From positions 1,984,001 through 2,048,000 of the forward strand of contig NZ_AP027141.1 of the NCBI RefSeq assembly GCF_027943945.1: a DNA stretch of 64,000 nt, written 5' to 3'. The position numbers and the translations under genes were made by a program. Below, piece after piece: positions 10,305 to 18,331 of the stretch. Each line of letters opens with the position of its first letter. The stretch's first letter is position 1. The stretch comes from Microbacterium terricola (GTDB lineage Bacteria > Actinomycetota > Actinomycetes > Actinomycetales > Microbacteriaceae). The notes beneath the pieces were generated by a model. It searched no databases. It was not told the DNA's origin and was given only the letters and a program-made list of their open reading frames with translations.

Positions 10305-10316
10305 GAACAGGTGTTC
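10305..10316 (+). repeat. GAACAGGTGTTC repeat between hutH and hutU
   Basis: The dyad element GAACAGGTGTTC is followed by TGGC and sits 5 nt past the hutH stop, in the 64-nt gap before hutU. The gap also holds a direct repeat of TCTGCTGCATCCGTCGTC. Confidence 0.6.
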
Positions 10317-10320
10317 TGGC

Positions 10321-11916
10321 TCAGGCAGGATCATCGGCGCCGGCTTCGTCCTGTGCCGGCGAGAACAGGTGTTCCGGCCGAAGCCCCGCGGCCTCGGCCA
10401 CGGCCCCCGAGAGCACGAGCGCGGTGACCGCCTCGATGTCGGGGCTGACGTAGTGGTCCGGGCCGGGGCCGGCGGCGACCGTGCGCACGAGGTCGCGCAC
10501 CGCGCCCGTCCCCTGGCCGGGCTGCAGCGGCGCCCGCAGGTCGAGTGCGCGGGATGCCGTGAGCACCTCGATCGCCAGCACCCGGGCGAGCCCGTCGATG
10601 CCGCGGCGGAGCTTGCGGGCCGCGGCCCATCCCATCGAGACGTGGTCCTCCTGCATCGCCGAGGACGGGATCGAGTCGACGGATGCGGGCACGGCCAGGC
10701 GCTTGAGCTCAGAGACGATCCCCGCCGCGGCGTACTGCGCGATCATCAGCCCCGAGTCGACGCCCACCTCGTGCGCGAGGAACGGCGGCAGCCCGTGGCT
10801 GCGCGCCGGGTCGAGCGCCCGGTCGGTGCGGCGCTCCGAGATCGAGGCGACGTCGGCGACCGCGATCGCGAGGAAGTCGAGCACGTACGCGACCGGCGCG
10901 CCGTGGAAGTTGCCGTTGGACTGCACCCGCCCGTCATCGGTGATGACCGGGTTGTCGACGGCCGAGGCGAGTTCGCGCGCGGCGATCATGCGCGCATGCT
11001 CGACGGTGTCGCGGGCGGCGCCGTGCACCTGCGGCGCGCAGCGCAGCGAGTACGCGTCCTGCACGCGGCCGTCCTCCGGACCCTTGTGGCTCGCGACCAT
11101 CGGCGAGTCGCCGAGCAGCGCGCGCAGGTTCAGCGCGGACACGGCCTGCCCCACCTGCGGGCGCAGGGCCATCAGGTCGGCGGCGAACACGGCGTCGGTG
11201 CCGAGCTGGCTCTCGATCGACATGGCGGCGGCGATGTCGGCGGTCTCCAGCAGCACCGACAGGTCGTGCAGGGCGAGCAGCAGCATCCCGAGCATGCCGT
11301 CGGTGCCGTTGATGAGGGCGAGCCCCTCCTTCTCCTCGAGCACGAGCGGAGCGAGGGATGCTGTCGCCAGCGCCTCCGCGGCAGGCACGAGTGCGCCGGA
11401 TCGATCGCGCACCTCCCCCTCGCCCATCGCCGCGAGCGCGAGGTGCGACAGGGGCGCGAGGTCGCCCGAGCAGCCCAGCGAGCCGTACTCGCGCACGATC
11501 GGGGTGATGCCGGCGTTGAGCATGCCCGCATAGGTCTCCACGACCGCCGGCCGCACCCCGGTGTGCCCGGTGGCGAGGGTCTGGAGGCGCAGCAGCTGGA
11601 GCGCGCGCACGACCTCCGACTCGACCTCGGCGCCGGTGCCGGCGGCGTGCGAGCGGATCAGGCTGGCCTGCAGCTGCCGGCGGCGGTCCGGCGCGATGAA
11701 GGTGGTCGCCAGCGCGCCGAAGCCCGTCGAGATGCCGTAGTGCGGATGCGGGTCGCTCGCGAGCCCTTCGACGAGGGCGCGGGTCGCGGCCACCCGCGCC
11801 AGCGCTGCGTGGTCGATCTCGATGCGCGCGCCGTGCCGCGCGACGGCGACGACGTCCTCCGGGCGCAGGGGGGCGGCGCCGACCGTGACGACGTCGGAGG
11901 TGGTGATGGTGCTCAT
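10321..11916 (-). CDS. hutH: Histidine ammonia-lyase
   Basis: HutH deaminates L-histidine to trans-urocanate and ammonia, the first and committed step. The 531-residue protein carries the electrophile-forming triad Cys149-Ser150-Gly151 in [14 protein letters not shown]; the self-condensed MIO group is usually made from Ala-Ser-Gly, and Cys in the first place is a known variant. Tyr60 in HYGISTGFG and the [14 protein letters not shown] segment are also conserved. The ATG at 11916 gives the usual family length; upstream in-frame sequence overlaps the divergent regulator gene. The last residues include PEHLFSPAQ, encoded by a GAACAGGTGTTC repeat copy (10363-10374). The gene heads the hutH-hutU-hutI operon, with 64 nt before hutU. 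Confidence 0.95.
   Translation of the reverse strand: MSTITTSDVVTVGAAPLRPEDVVAVARHGARIEIDHAALARVAATRALVEGLASDPHPHYGISTGFGALATTFIAPDRRRQLQASLIRSHAAGTGAEVESEVVRALQLLRLQTLATGHTGVRPAVVETYAGMLNAGITPIVREYGSLGCSGDLAPLSHLALAAMGEGEVRDRSGALVPAAEALATASLAPLVLEEKEGLALINGTDGMLGMLLLALHDLSVLLETADIAAAMSIESQLGTDAVFAADLMALRPQVGQAVSALNLRALLGDSPMVASHKGPEDGRVQDAYSLRCAPQVHGAARDTVEHARMIAARELASAVDNPVITDDGRVQSNGNFHGAPVAYVLDFLAIAVADVASISERRTDRALDPARSHGLPPFLAHEVGVDSGLMIAQYAAAGIVSELKRLAVPASVDSIPSSAMQEDHVSMGWAAARKLRRGIDGLARVLAIEVLTASRALDLRAPLQPGQGTGAVRDLVRTVAAGPGPDHYVSPDIEAVTALVLSGAVAEAAGLRPEHLFSPAQDEAGADDPA
10363..10374 (+). repeat. GAACAGGTGTTC repeat within hutH 3' end
   Basis: This copy lies about 40 nt before the hutH stop and encodes EHLFS on the minus strand. 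Its flank (TTCCGGCCGAAG) differs from the copy at 10305. Confidence 0.55.
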
Positions 11917-11926
11917 GCCCTCGATT

Positions 11927-11963
11927 CCACACCTCTCCGGTGGGTCGCGACAGGGCGGTGTGG
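11927..11963. promoter_or_regulatory. Inverted repeat in hutH-regulator intergenic region
   Basis: CCACACC (11927-11933) and GGTGTGG (11957-11963) form a perfect inverted repeat in the 62-nt gap between the divergent hutH and IclR-type starts. It could be an operator or a 5' hairpin; no direct evidence separates these. Confidence 0.4.
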
Positions 11964-11970
11964 CATCCTG

Positions 11971-11988
11971 TGTCTGGTATGTCAGACA
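11971..11988. promoter_or_regulatory. HutR-like palindromic operator candidate
   Basis: TGTCTG (11971-11976) and CAGACA (11983-11988) are perfect inverted arms around GTATGT. The core TCTGGTATGTCAGA agrees at most positions with the TCTGwwATwCCAGA motif that I recall for the IclR-type HutR of corynebacteria. It overlaps the regulator's own ATG (11979), which would suit autoregulation, and lies 55 nt upstream of the hutH start on the other strand. Confidence 0.6.
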
Positions 11989-12761
11989 ACTCACCCGAGC
12001 GCACGCAGGTGCCCGCCGCCGACCAGACGCTGCGGATCCTGTCGTTCCTCGCGCGCCAGCGCGGCCCGATCGCCGCCCGCACGCTCGCGGACCAGCTCGA
12101 GATCCCCCGCTCGAGCGTCTACCACCTGCTCACGGTCCTCGCCGAGCACGGCTACGTCGTGCACCTGCCGGGCGAGCGCCGCTGGGGTCTCGGGACGGCG
12201 GCGTTCGAGCTGGGCGGCGGCTATACGCGGCAGGCGCCGCTCGCCCGCATCGGCCGGCCGCTCATCGCCGCCCTCGCCGACCGCGCGGGCGAGAGCGCGC
12301 ACCTCGCCGTGATGAGCGGGCGCGATGTGGTCTACATCGTCGAAGAGCGCGCCCCGCGCCGCCCCGCCCTGGTGACCGACGTGGGTGTCCGGCTGCCCGC
12401 GCACCTCACGGCGACGGGCCGCGCGATGCTCGCCGCGCTCCCCCGTGAGCAGGTCAGGGCGCTCTACCCGGATGCGGCGTCGTTCGCCGATCGCACCGGC
12501 CGCGGCCCGGCCACGCCCGGCGCGCTGCGCGAGGTCCTCCGCGCCGCGCGGGCGGACGGGCATGCCTCCGAGGACGGCGAGGTGACCCTCGGGCTGCGCT
12601 CGGTCGGTGTCGCCGTCCGCGATCACGCCGGCTGGCCGGTCGCGGCGATCGCCGTCACCTGGTCGGACGAACCGCCGCGGCAGGCTGATGCCCTCGTGCC
12701 GCTCGTCGAGACCGCCGCTGCCGAGCTCGGTCGCCGGCTCTACGCCGCGCCGCGACCGTAG
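11979..12761 (+). CDS. IclR-family regulator, probable hut regulator
   Basis: This 260-residue IclR-type regulator has an N-terminal winged helix-turn-helix (residues about 12-70: DQTLRILSFLARQ, then IPRSSVYHLLTVLAEHGYV) and a C-terminal ligand-binding domain with AHLTATGRAMLAALP, the typical IclR effector-domain helix. It is divergent from hutH with 62 nt between the starts, so it probably controls the hutHUI operon, as HutR does in corynebacteria. The ATG at 11979 is preferred over upstream in-frame codons because these would overlap hutH and lack similarity. Whether it activates or represses, and whether the inducer is histidine or urocanate, cannot be read from the sequence. Confidence 0.87.
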   Translation: MSDNSPERTQVPAADQTLRILSFLARQRGPIAARTLADQLEIPRSSVYHLLTVLAEHGYVVHLPGERRWGLGTAAFELGGGYTRQAPLARIGRPLIAALADRAGESAHLAVMSGRDVVYIVEERAPRRPALVTDVGVRLPAHLTATGRAMLAALPREQVRALYPDAASFADRTGRGPATPGALREVLRAARADGHASEDGEVTLGLRSVGVAVRDHAGWPVAAIAVTWSDEPPRQADALVPLVETAAAELGRRLYAAPRP

Positions 12762-12782
12762 GCGACCGCCGGCGCCGCCGGC

Positions 12783-13259
12783 CTAGTCGACCTTCGCGAC
12801 GGTGCCGCCGGTGAGACGCACGAGCTCGTCGAACGTCAGTGGGAAGACGGTGTGCGGCGTGCCGCCGGCCGCCCAGATCTCGTCGAACGCGGCGAGCGCC
12901 TCGTCGACGATGGTCACGATCGGCGCGGGGTGGCCCGTCGGCGCGACCCCGCCGATCGCCTGACCGGTCGCCTCGCGCACCTGCTCGGGCGTGGCGCGGC
13001 GGATCGGGCCGCGGCCGAGCCGCTCGGCGAGCGCCGCCGTGTCGACGCGGTGCGCACCGCTGGTCATCACCAGGAGCGCCTCGTCGTCGCATCGGAACAC
13101 GAGGCTGTTGGCGATCGCCCCGACCTCGACCCCCAGAGCGGCGGCCGCCAGCGGTGCGGTGGCGGCAGCATCCGGGAGCACGACGATCTCGCCCATGACG
13201 CCGGCGCTGCGGAGCGAGTCGTGGACGAGGCGGCTGCGGGGCGAGAGACCGTCGGACAT
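12783..13259 (-). CDS. YbaK/EbsC-family aminoacyl-tRNA deacylase
   Basis: This 158-residue protein has the YbaK/ProX editing-domain fold. GEIVVLPDAAATA and AIANSLVFRCDDEALLVMTSG include the strand with the conserved substrate-pocket residues. The segment GQAIGGVAPTGHPAP matches the family GGVSP-GH loop, and VFPLTFDELVRLTGG closes the domain. Free-standing members hydrolyse misacylated Cys-tRNA(Pro) or Ala-tRNA(Pro) to protect translation accuracy. Which tRNA is edited here is not known. The gene is convergent with the regulator gene (22 nt apart) and divergent from the dehydrogenase gene at 13427. Confidence 0.9.
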   Translation of the reverse strand: MSDGLSPRSRLVHDSLRSAGVMGEIVVLPDAAATAPLAAAALGVEVGAIANSLVFRCDDEALLVMTSGAHRVDTAALAERLGRGPIRRATPEQVREATGQAIGGVAPTGHPAPIVTIVDEALAAFDEIWAAGGTPHTVFPLTFDELVRLTGGTVAKVD

Positions 13260-13426
13260 ACTGCGACATTACCGATGAGGCGACGCCGACTCGATCGCGC
13301 AATCTGCGCAACACCGGAGCCACCGCTTGAACATCCCGCACGGCGGTGATGCAATGGAGGAAGGATGCCGCAACGCCGCGGATCCGGGAGCGCACAGCCC
13401 ACAAGGCCAGCCGAAGGAAGATCGCA

Positions 13427-14497
13427 ATGACGCCCGCACTGCCCCTGCCCGAGTTCACCCACGAGCGCGTGGAGGTGATCACCGGGCGACGCAGCGGACT
13501 CGTCATCATCGTCGCGCTGCACTCCTCCGTCCTCGGTTCCGCACTCGGAGGCGCGCGGCTCTGGTCGTACGCCGGCTTCGGCGACGCGCTGGGCGACGCG
13601 CTCCGGCTGTCGGCGGCGATGACGCTGAAGAACGCCGCAGCCGGGCTCGACGCCGGCGGCGGCAAGTCGGTCATCTGGCTGCCGGCGGGCGAGACGCTCG
13701 ATGCGACGCGCCGCCGCGACGCGTTCCTCGACCTCGGCGACGCCGTCGAGTCGCTCGGCGGGCTGTACCGCACGGCGGAGGACGTCGGCTCGACCACCGA
13801 GGACATGCTCGTGGTGAGCGAGCGCACCGCACACGTCGTCGGGCTCCCCGACGCGGTCGGCGGCTCGGGCGAGCCGGCCGGCCCCACGAGCCTCGGCGTG
13901 TACGAGGCGCTGCGTGCCACCCTGGAGCGCGTCACCGGTTCGCCGGAGGTGGCAGGTCGCCGGATCACCGTGTCCGGGCTCGGACAGGTCGGGAGCCGGC
14001 TGGCCGTGCGGCTCGCGGCCGAGGGCGCCGCGCTGACCGTCACCGACGTCAACCTCACCAAGCGCGACCTCGCCGCCGAGCTCGACGCCGCCTGGTGCGA
14101 GCCGGGCACCGAGCACCTCGTGCCCGCGGACGTCTTCGTGCCGGCCGGGATCGGCGGGCTGCTGACCGACGACGTCATCGACGGTCTCGCCGCCCGTGCC
14201 GTGTGCGGCCCGGCGAACAACCCGCTGGCCGACCGCACCGGCGCCGACCGCCTCGCCGCCCGCGGCATCCTCTACGCCCCCGACTTCGTGGTCAACGCCG
14301 GCGGCGTCATCTACCTCGACCTCGAGGCCAAGCGGATCGGCACCCGCAGCGAGATCATGGCCAGGGTCGGCGCCATCGGCGACACCGTCCGGCGGATCTA
14401 CGACGAGGCCGAGGCCCGCGGGGTCACTCCGCTGGCCGCCGCAGAGGGGCTGGCGGCGGAGCGACTCGGACACAGGGAGCCGCTGCTCGCGCACTGA
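13427..14497 (+). CDS. Glu/Leu/Phe/Val dehydrogenase family protein
   Basis: This 356-residue amino-acid dehydrogenase begins at an ATG with a GAAGGAAG ribosome site 7 nt upstream; longer in-frame extensions are ignored. Its N-terminal catalytic domain contains the glycine-rich MTLKNAAAGLDAGGGK with the two conserved Lys residues (K68 and K80). The Rossmann domain carries TVSGLGQVGSRLA near residue 178 and CGPANNPLADR, followed by APDFVVNAGGVIYLDLE. The length and the loop pattern are closest to valine/leucine dehydrogenases rather than the longer glutamate dehydrogenases. It would convert a branched-chain or aromatic amino acid to its 2-oxo acid with NAD+. The preferred substrate is not certain. 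Confidence 0.88.
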   Translation: MTPALPLPEFTHERVEVITGRRSGLVIIVALHSSVLGSALGGARLWSYAGFGDALGDALRLSAAMTLKNAAAGLDAGGGKSVIWLPAGETLDATRRRDAFLDLGDAVESLGGLYRTAEDVGSTTEDMLVVSERTAHVVGLPDAVGGSGEPAGPTSLGVYEALRATLERVTGSPEVAGRRITVSGLGQVGSRLAVRLAAEGAALTVTDVNLTKRDLAAELDAAWCEPGTEHLVPADVFVPAGIGGLLTDDVIDGLAARAVCGPANNPLADRTGADRLAARGILYAPDFVVNAGGVIYLDLEAKRIGTRSEIMARVGAIGDTVRRIYDEAEARGVTPLAAAEGLAAERLGHREPLLAH

Positions 14498-14545
14498 CGC
14501 GTCTTTGGTACCCTCCCCGTGGGGGGAGATCTGGAGACGTTCGTC

Positions 14546-15541
14546 GTGCCATCCCCCCGGTACCCGTTCCGCCACGCCCGCCTGCTGTCCCTCACCCTCG
14601 CCCTGAGCCTCGTGCTCACCGGCGGCACCGCCCTCGCGATCGCGCCCGCGCCGCCCGCCCATGCGGCGGTGAGCATCTCCGGCATGTCCGTCGCGCAGGT
14701 CCAGAAGCTGATCTTCGACCAGGTCAACGCACAGCGCACGAAAGCGGGCGTGAAGCCGCTCACGATGAACAGCGGCATCAACAGCGTGGCGACCAAGTGG
14801 TCGGGCAAGCAGGCCGCCGCGAAGAAGATGTCGCACAACCCGAACTACAGCAGCCAGATCCCGAGCGGCTGGCGCGCCGCGGGCGAGAACGTCGCCGCCG
14901 GGTACGCGCCGACCGCGGTCGTCGGCGCCTGGATGAAGAGCGAGGGTCACCGGAAGAACATCCTCAGCACCTCGTACACGCACATCGGCATCGGGGTCGC
15001 CCTCGACTCCGACGGCAGGGCCTATTACACGCAGAACTTCGCTGGCTACTCGAAGGCGCCGGCCGGCACGAACACCAAGCCGAGCAGCACGACCGCCGGC
15101 CCCTGCACGGCTCCGACGTCGGGTGTCTCCTCCGCGAGCGGGATCTACATCATCGCCACATCCACCACGACGACACGCGCATCGATCACCTCGCGTGTCG
15201 CCCCCTCGACGAGCTGCGCCACCGGCGCCTCGAAGATCGTCTACGGCACGAAGATCACACGGGTGAGCACGTACGGCAGCTTCACCAAGGTCAAGGTGGG
15301 CTCGAAGACGTGGTGGGTGAAGTCGACCGACATCCGGCGCTCGCCCGTCCGCTACGCGGCCGGCGTGCTCCCGCTGCGCGCCGAGCCGTCGGCGTCCGCA
15401 GCATCCGTCATCACGGTCCCGAAGCACACCAAGCTCCAGTTCCTCGCCTCGAGCGGGTCGTGGCGCAAGGTGGTCGCCACCGGCGGCACCGGCTGGGTGC
15501 CGGCGGCATCGCTGCTCACCGCGGACGAGATCGGCAAGTAG
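14546..15541 (+). CDS. Secreted CAP (SCP/PR1) domain protein
   Basis: This is a secreted protein of about 331 residues. The GTG at 14546 has GGAG 11 nt upstream and is followed directly by an Arg-rich signal peptide (RYPFRHAR, then hydrophobic LLSLTLALSLVLTG and a cleavage region PAHA|AVS); an earlier GTG at 14519 would add nine residues. The CAP domain spans residues about 55-165, with SHNPNYSSQ, the AGENVAAGY motif, KSEGHRKNIL and HIGIGVAL carrying the usual His and Glu positions. Two SH3b-like segments follow (about 185-255 and 260-325), suggesting attachment to the cell wall. Roles of bacterial CAP proteins are mostly unknown. The lysine-rich domain points to a wall or polyanion target. 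Confidence 0.85.
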   Translation: MPSPRYPFRHARLLSLTLALSLVLTGGTALAIAPAPPAHAAVSISGMSVAQVQKLIFDQVNAQRTKAGVKPLTMNSGINSVATKWSGKQAAAKKMSHNPNYSSQIPSGWRAAGENVAAGYAPTAVVGAWMKSEGHRKNILSTSYTHIGIGVALDSDGRAYYTQNFAGYSKAPAGTNTKPSSTTAGPCTAPTSGVSSASGIYIIATSTTTTRASITSRVAPSTSCATGASKIVYGTKITRVSTYGSFTKVKVGSKTWWVKSTDIRRSPVRYAAGVLPLRAEPSASAASVITVPKHTKLQFLASSGSWRKVVATGGTGWVPAASLLTADEIGK

Positions 15542-15682
15542 GCGCGGCCCGCGGACCGCGACGGCGCGGCGCGGGACTCAGTTCCACCCGAAGGGGGTCG
15601 CAGTCTCGCGACCCCGTGGCATGATGGACCGCAATCGGCAGCGCCGCCGAACCGCCGCACGGAGAATCAAGGGAGAATCCTC

Positions 15683-17275
15683 GTGTTCGAAAGCCCGTAC
15701 CCCGACGTCGAGATCCCCGCGCTCAGCGTCTACGACTACCTGTTCGGCTCGCTCAGCGACGACGACCTCGGCCGCGTCGCCCTGATCGACCCTGCGACCG
15801 GGGCCGAGACGAGCTACGGCGCGCTGCGCGGGCAGATCGATCTGCTCGCCGGCGCCCTCGCCGCCCGCGACGTCGGCCTGGAGACGGTCGTCGGCCTGCT
15901 CTGCCCGAACGTCCCCGCCTTCGCCACCGTCTTCCACGGGATCCTGCGCGCCGGCGCCACGGTGACGACCATCAACTCGCTGTACACGCCCGGTGAGATC
16001 GAGAAGCAGCTGAAGGATGCGGGGGCCACCTGGCTGATCACGGTCAGCCCACTCCTCCCCCAGGCGAAGGCCGCCGCCGCGGCGGTCGGGATCGCCGACG
16101 ACCACCTCATCGTGCTCGACGGCGCCGAGGGCCACCCCCACCTGCGCGAGCTGCTGACCGAGGGCCGGCAGGCACCCGAGGTGAGCTTCGATCCGGCCAC
16201 GCACGTCGCCGTGCTCCCCTACTCGTCGGGCACCACCGGCATCCCGAAGGGGGTGATGCTGAGCCACCGCAACCTCGTGGCGAACGTGGCGCAGTGCGTG
16301 CCGAACATGAACCTCACCGCCGACGACCGCGTGCTCGCGGTCCTGCCGTTCTTCCACATCTACGGCATGACGGTGCTGCTCAATCTCGCGCTGCGGCGGC
16401 GAGCGAGCCTGGTCACGATGCCGAAGTTCGACCTGGTCGAGTTCCTCACCGTCATCCAGAAGTTCCAGTGCACGTACCTCTACATCGCCCCGCCGATCGC
16501 GGTCGCGCTGGCGAAGCACCCGATCGTCGACCAGTTCGACATCTCCAGCGTGCACACCGTCTTCTCCGGCGCTGCTCCCCTCGACGGCGAGACCGCCGAG
16601 ATCGCCGGTCGGCGCATCAACGCGCGGATGCTGCAGGGCTACGGCATGAGCGAGCTCAGCCCCGTGTCGCACGCGATGCACTACGAGCGCGACGACGTGC
16701 CGGTCAGCTCGGTCGGCGCCGCACTGCCGAACGAGGTCTGCAAGCTCATCGACACCGCCACGGGCGAGGAGATCACCGAGATCGAGGAGAACGGCGCGAC
16801 GCGGCCGGGCGAGCTGCTGGTGAAGGGGCCGAACGTGATGCTCGGCTACCTGAACAACCCCGAGGCGACCGCCGAGACCCTCGACGCGGACGGCTTCCTG
16901 CACACCGGCGACGTCGCCGTGTACCACGAGGGCGGCTACTTCTCGATCGTCGACCGCGCGAAGGAGCTGATCAAGTACAAGGGCTACCAGATCGCGCCGG
17001 CCGAGCTCGAGGCGCTGCTGCTCAGCCACCCGAAGGTGATGGACGCGGCAGTGATCGGGGTCAACGACGAGGACAAGCAGGAGATCCCGAAGGCCTTCGT
17101 CGTCGCCGCGCCCGACTCCGGTCTCACAGCCGAGGACGTGATGGCGTTCGTCGCCGAGAACGTCGCCCCGCACAAGAAGGTGCGCAGGGTCGAGTTCATC
17201 GACGCGATCCCGAAGTCGACCGCCGGCAAGATCCTGCGCAAGGATCTCCGCGCGCGGGAGGCCACGGCCGCCTGA
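15683..17275 (+). CDS. Acyl-CoA synthetase, 4-coumarate-CoA-ligase type
   Basis: This 530-residue ANL-superfamily enzyme activates a carboxylic acid with ATP and transfers it to coenzyme A. The P-loop YSSGTTGIPKGVM (about 179-191), the A5 motif QGYGMSELSP, the A7-A8 region HTGDVA and KELIKYKGYQIAP, and the A10 Lys in PKSTAGKILRKDLR are all present and intact. The overall pattern resembles plant-type 4-coumarate-CoA ligases, which in actinobacteria may use aromatic or medium-chain acids; the substrate is not determined. The GTG start has an AGGGAG ribosome site. The ZIP-like gene follows after 20 nt but has its own -10 box. Confidence 0.92.
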   Translation: MFESPYPDVEIPALSVYDYLFGSLSDDDLGRVALIDPATGAETSYGALRGQIDLLAGALAARDVGLETVVGLLCPNVPAFATVFHGILRAGATVTTINSLYTPGEIEKQLKDAGATWLITVSPLLPQAKAAAAAVGIADDHLIVLDGAEGHPHLRELLTEGRQAPEVSFDPATHVAVLPYSSGTTGIPKGVMLSHRNLVANVAQCVPNMNLTADDRVLAVLPFFHIYGMTVLLNLALRRRASLVTMPKFDLVEFLTVIQKFQCTYLYIAPPIAVALAKHPIVDQFDISSVHTVFSGAAPLDGETAEIAGRRINARMLQGYGMSELSPVSHAMHYERDDVPVSSVGAALPNEVCKLIDTATGEEITEIEENGATRPGELLVKGPNVMLGYLNNPEATAETLDADGFLHTGDVAVYHEGGYFSIVDRAKELIKYKGYQIAPAELEALLLSHPKVMDAAVIGVNDEDKQEIPKAFVVAAPDSGLTAEDVMAFVAENVAPHKKVRRVEFIDAIPKSTAGKILRKDLRAREATAA

Positions 17276-17283
17276 CCGACCCG

Positions 17284-17289
17284 TAGGGT
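17284..17289 (+). promoter_or_regulatory. Leaderless -10 box TAGGGT before ZIP-like gene
   Basis: TAGGGT lies 6 nt before the ATG at 17296. No ribosome site is visible, which suggests a leaderless transcript. Confidence 0.5.
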
Positions 17290-17295
17290 GAGCCC

Positions 17296-18054
17296 ATGGG
17301 TGTGTGGCTCGCCGCGCTGAGCGGCATCATCGGCGGCGGGATGCTGCTCGTCGGCGCCGCGATCGCGTGGTTCGTCGACATCCCGCAGCGCGTCGTCGCC
17401 GCGATCATGGCGCTCGGCGCGGGCGTGCTGATCTCGACCCTCGCGTACGAGCTGGTCGAGGAGGCCGCTGCGGACGGCGGGCTCGTGCCCACGGTGATCG
17501 GCTTCCTCGCCGGTGCGCTGATCTACACGGCCGCCGACTGGCTGGTCTCGCGACCCGCGAAGCCCCACTCAGACGGCGTGCCCGCGAACGCCGTCCGCCG
17601 CCGCTCGGCGGCGAAGCTCGGCGGAGGCAGCGGCATCGCGATCGCCCTCGGCGCGCTGATCGACGGCATCCCGGAGTCGATCGTGATGGGGCTCTCGGTC
17701 ATCGGCGGCGGCCTCAGCATCCCGATCGTCGCCGCCGTGGCGATCAGCAACGTGCCGGAGGGACTCGGCTCGACGGCCGAGCTCAAGCGCAGCGGCGCGT
17801 CGGCGCGCCGCGTGTTCGCTCTCTGGGGCAGCATCGCCGCGATCACCGTCGTCGCCGCCGTGGTCGGCTACACGGCCTTCCAGTCGGCCTCGCCCGAGCT
17901 CACCGCCCTCGTCACGACGATCGCCGCGGGCGGCCTGCTCGCGATGATCTGCAGCACCATGATCCCGGAGGCGTTCGAGGAGCAGCACCTGCTCACGGGC
18001 CTCTGGGCGACAGCGGGCTTCCTCGGCGCGTTCGTGCTCCACGAGGTCTCCTGA
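17296..18054 (+). CDS. ZIP-family-like metal transporter
   Basis: This is an integral membrane protein of 252 residues with about seven or eight hydrophobic helices. The two paired motifs of the ZIP family are recognisable in helices 4 and 5: ALIDGIPESIVMG (about 120-132) and AISNVPEGLGST (about 149-160). Classical ZIP zinc transporters have His in these motifs (HNxPEG/HHxPEG); here the equivalents are Asp123 and Ser, so metal choice may differ from zinc. The cytosolic loop between helices 3 and 4 is short and basic (RRRSAAK). Uptake or export of a divalent metal is inferred from the family. Confidence 0.85.
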   Translation: MGVWLAALSGIIGGGMLLVGAAIAWFVDIPQRVVAAIMALGAGVLISTLAYELVEEAAADGGLVPTVIGFLAGALIYTAADWLVSRPAKPHSDGVPANAVRRRSAAKLGGGSGIAIALGALIDGIPESIVMGLSVIGGGLSIPIVAAVAISNVPEGLGSTAELKRSGASARRVFALWGSIAAITVVAAVVGYTAFQSASPELTALVTTIAAGGLLAMICSTMIPEAFEEQHLLTGLWATAGFLGAFVLHEVS

Positions 18055-18331
18055 CCCGCTGACCCCTTCCTCCCCCGAGCTCGACCCGCCCGGAACAGGT
18101 CCCTACACCCGCCCGGAACAGGTCCCTCCACCCGCCCAGAACAGGTGTTCCGGCGGAGGCAGGAAGAAACGGGCATCCAACGTCCTGCACACGCCAGAAC
18201 ACCTGTTTCGGGCAGAGGATCCGCGCCCGGAACGCCGCCGACACGAACGGGAAACATCGGCTCCCTAGCGTGTGGAATCGTGCGCGACTGCGCGCGACTC
18301 TCGACACGCACGATGACCTTGGGGGCCATTC
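18055..18331. other. 277-nt intergenic region with repeat cluster
   Basis: No gene is seen here. The first 160 nt hold two tandem copies of CCCGCCCGGAACAGGTCCCT (about 18086 and 18110), one GAACAGGTGTTC copy (18139-18150) and one inverted copy GAACACCTGTTT (18197-18208). The last part presumably holds the promoter of the M1 peptidase gene. Confidence 0.7.
18084..18208 (+). repeat. Cluster of GAACAGGT repeats
   Basis: Four copies of the GAACAGGT-core element lie here, three direct and one inverted. It is the densest site of this repeat in the window. The inverted pair (18139 and 18197) can form a long hairpin that might act as a terminator after the ZIP-like gene. Confidence 0.65.

Noticed and set aside
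14508-14535. CTCCCC-GTGG-GGGGAG just before the CAP gene considered as a riboswitch or terminator.
   Set aside because: The stem is only 6 bp and the gap to the upstream gene is too short for a known riboswitch class that controls wall enzymes. It may be a chance fold over the promoter.
13067-15427. A long minus-strand open frame opposite the dehydrogenase and CAP genes.
   Set aside because: It crosses three real genes and the translation shows no motif, so it is a GC-driven shadow.
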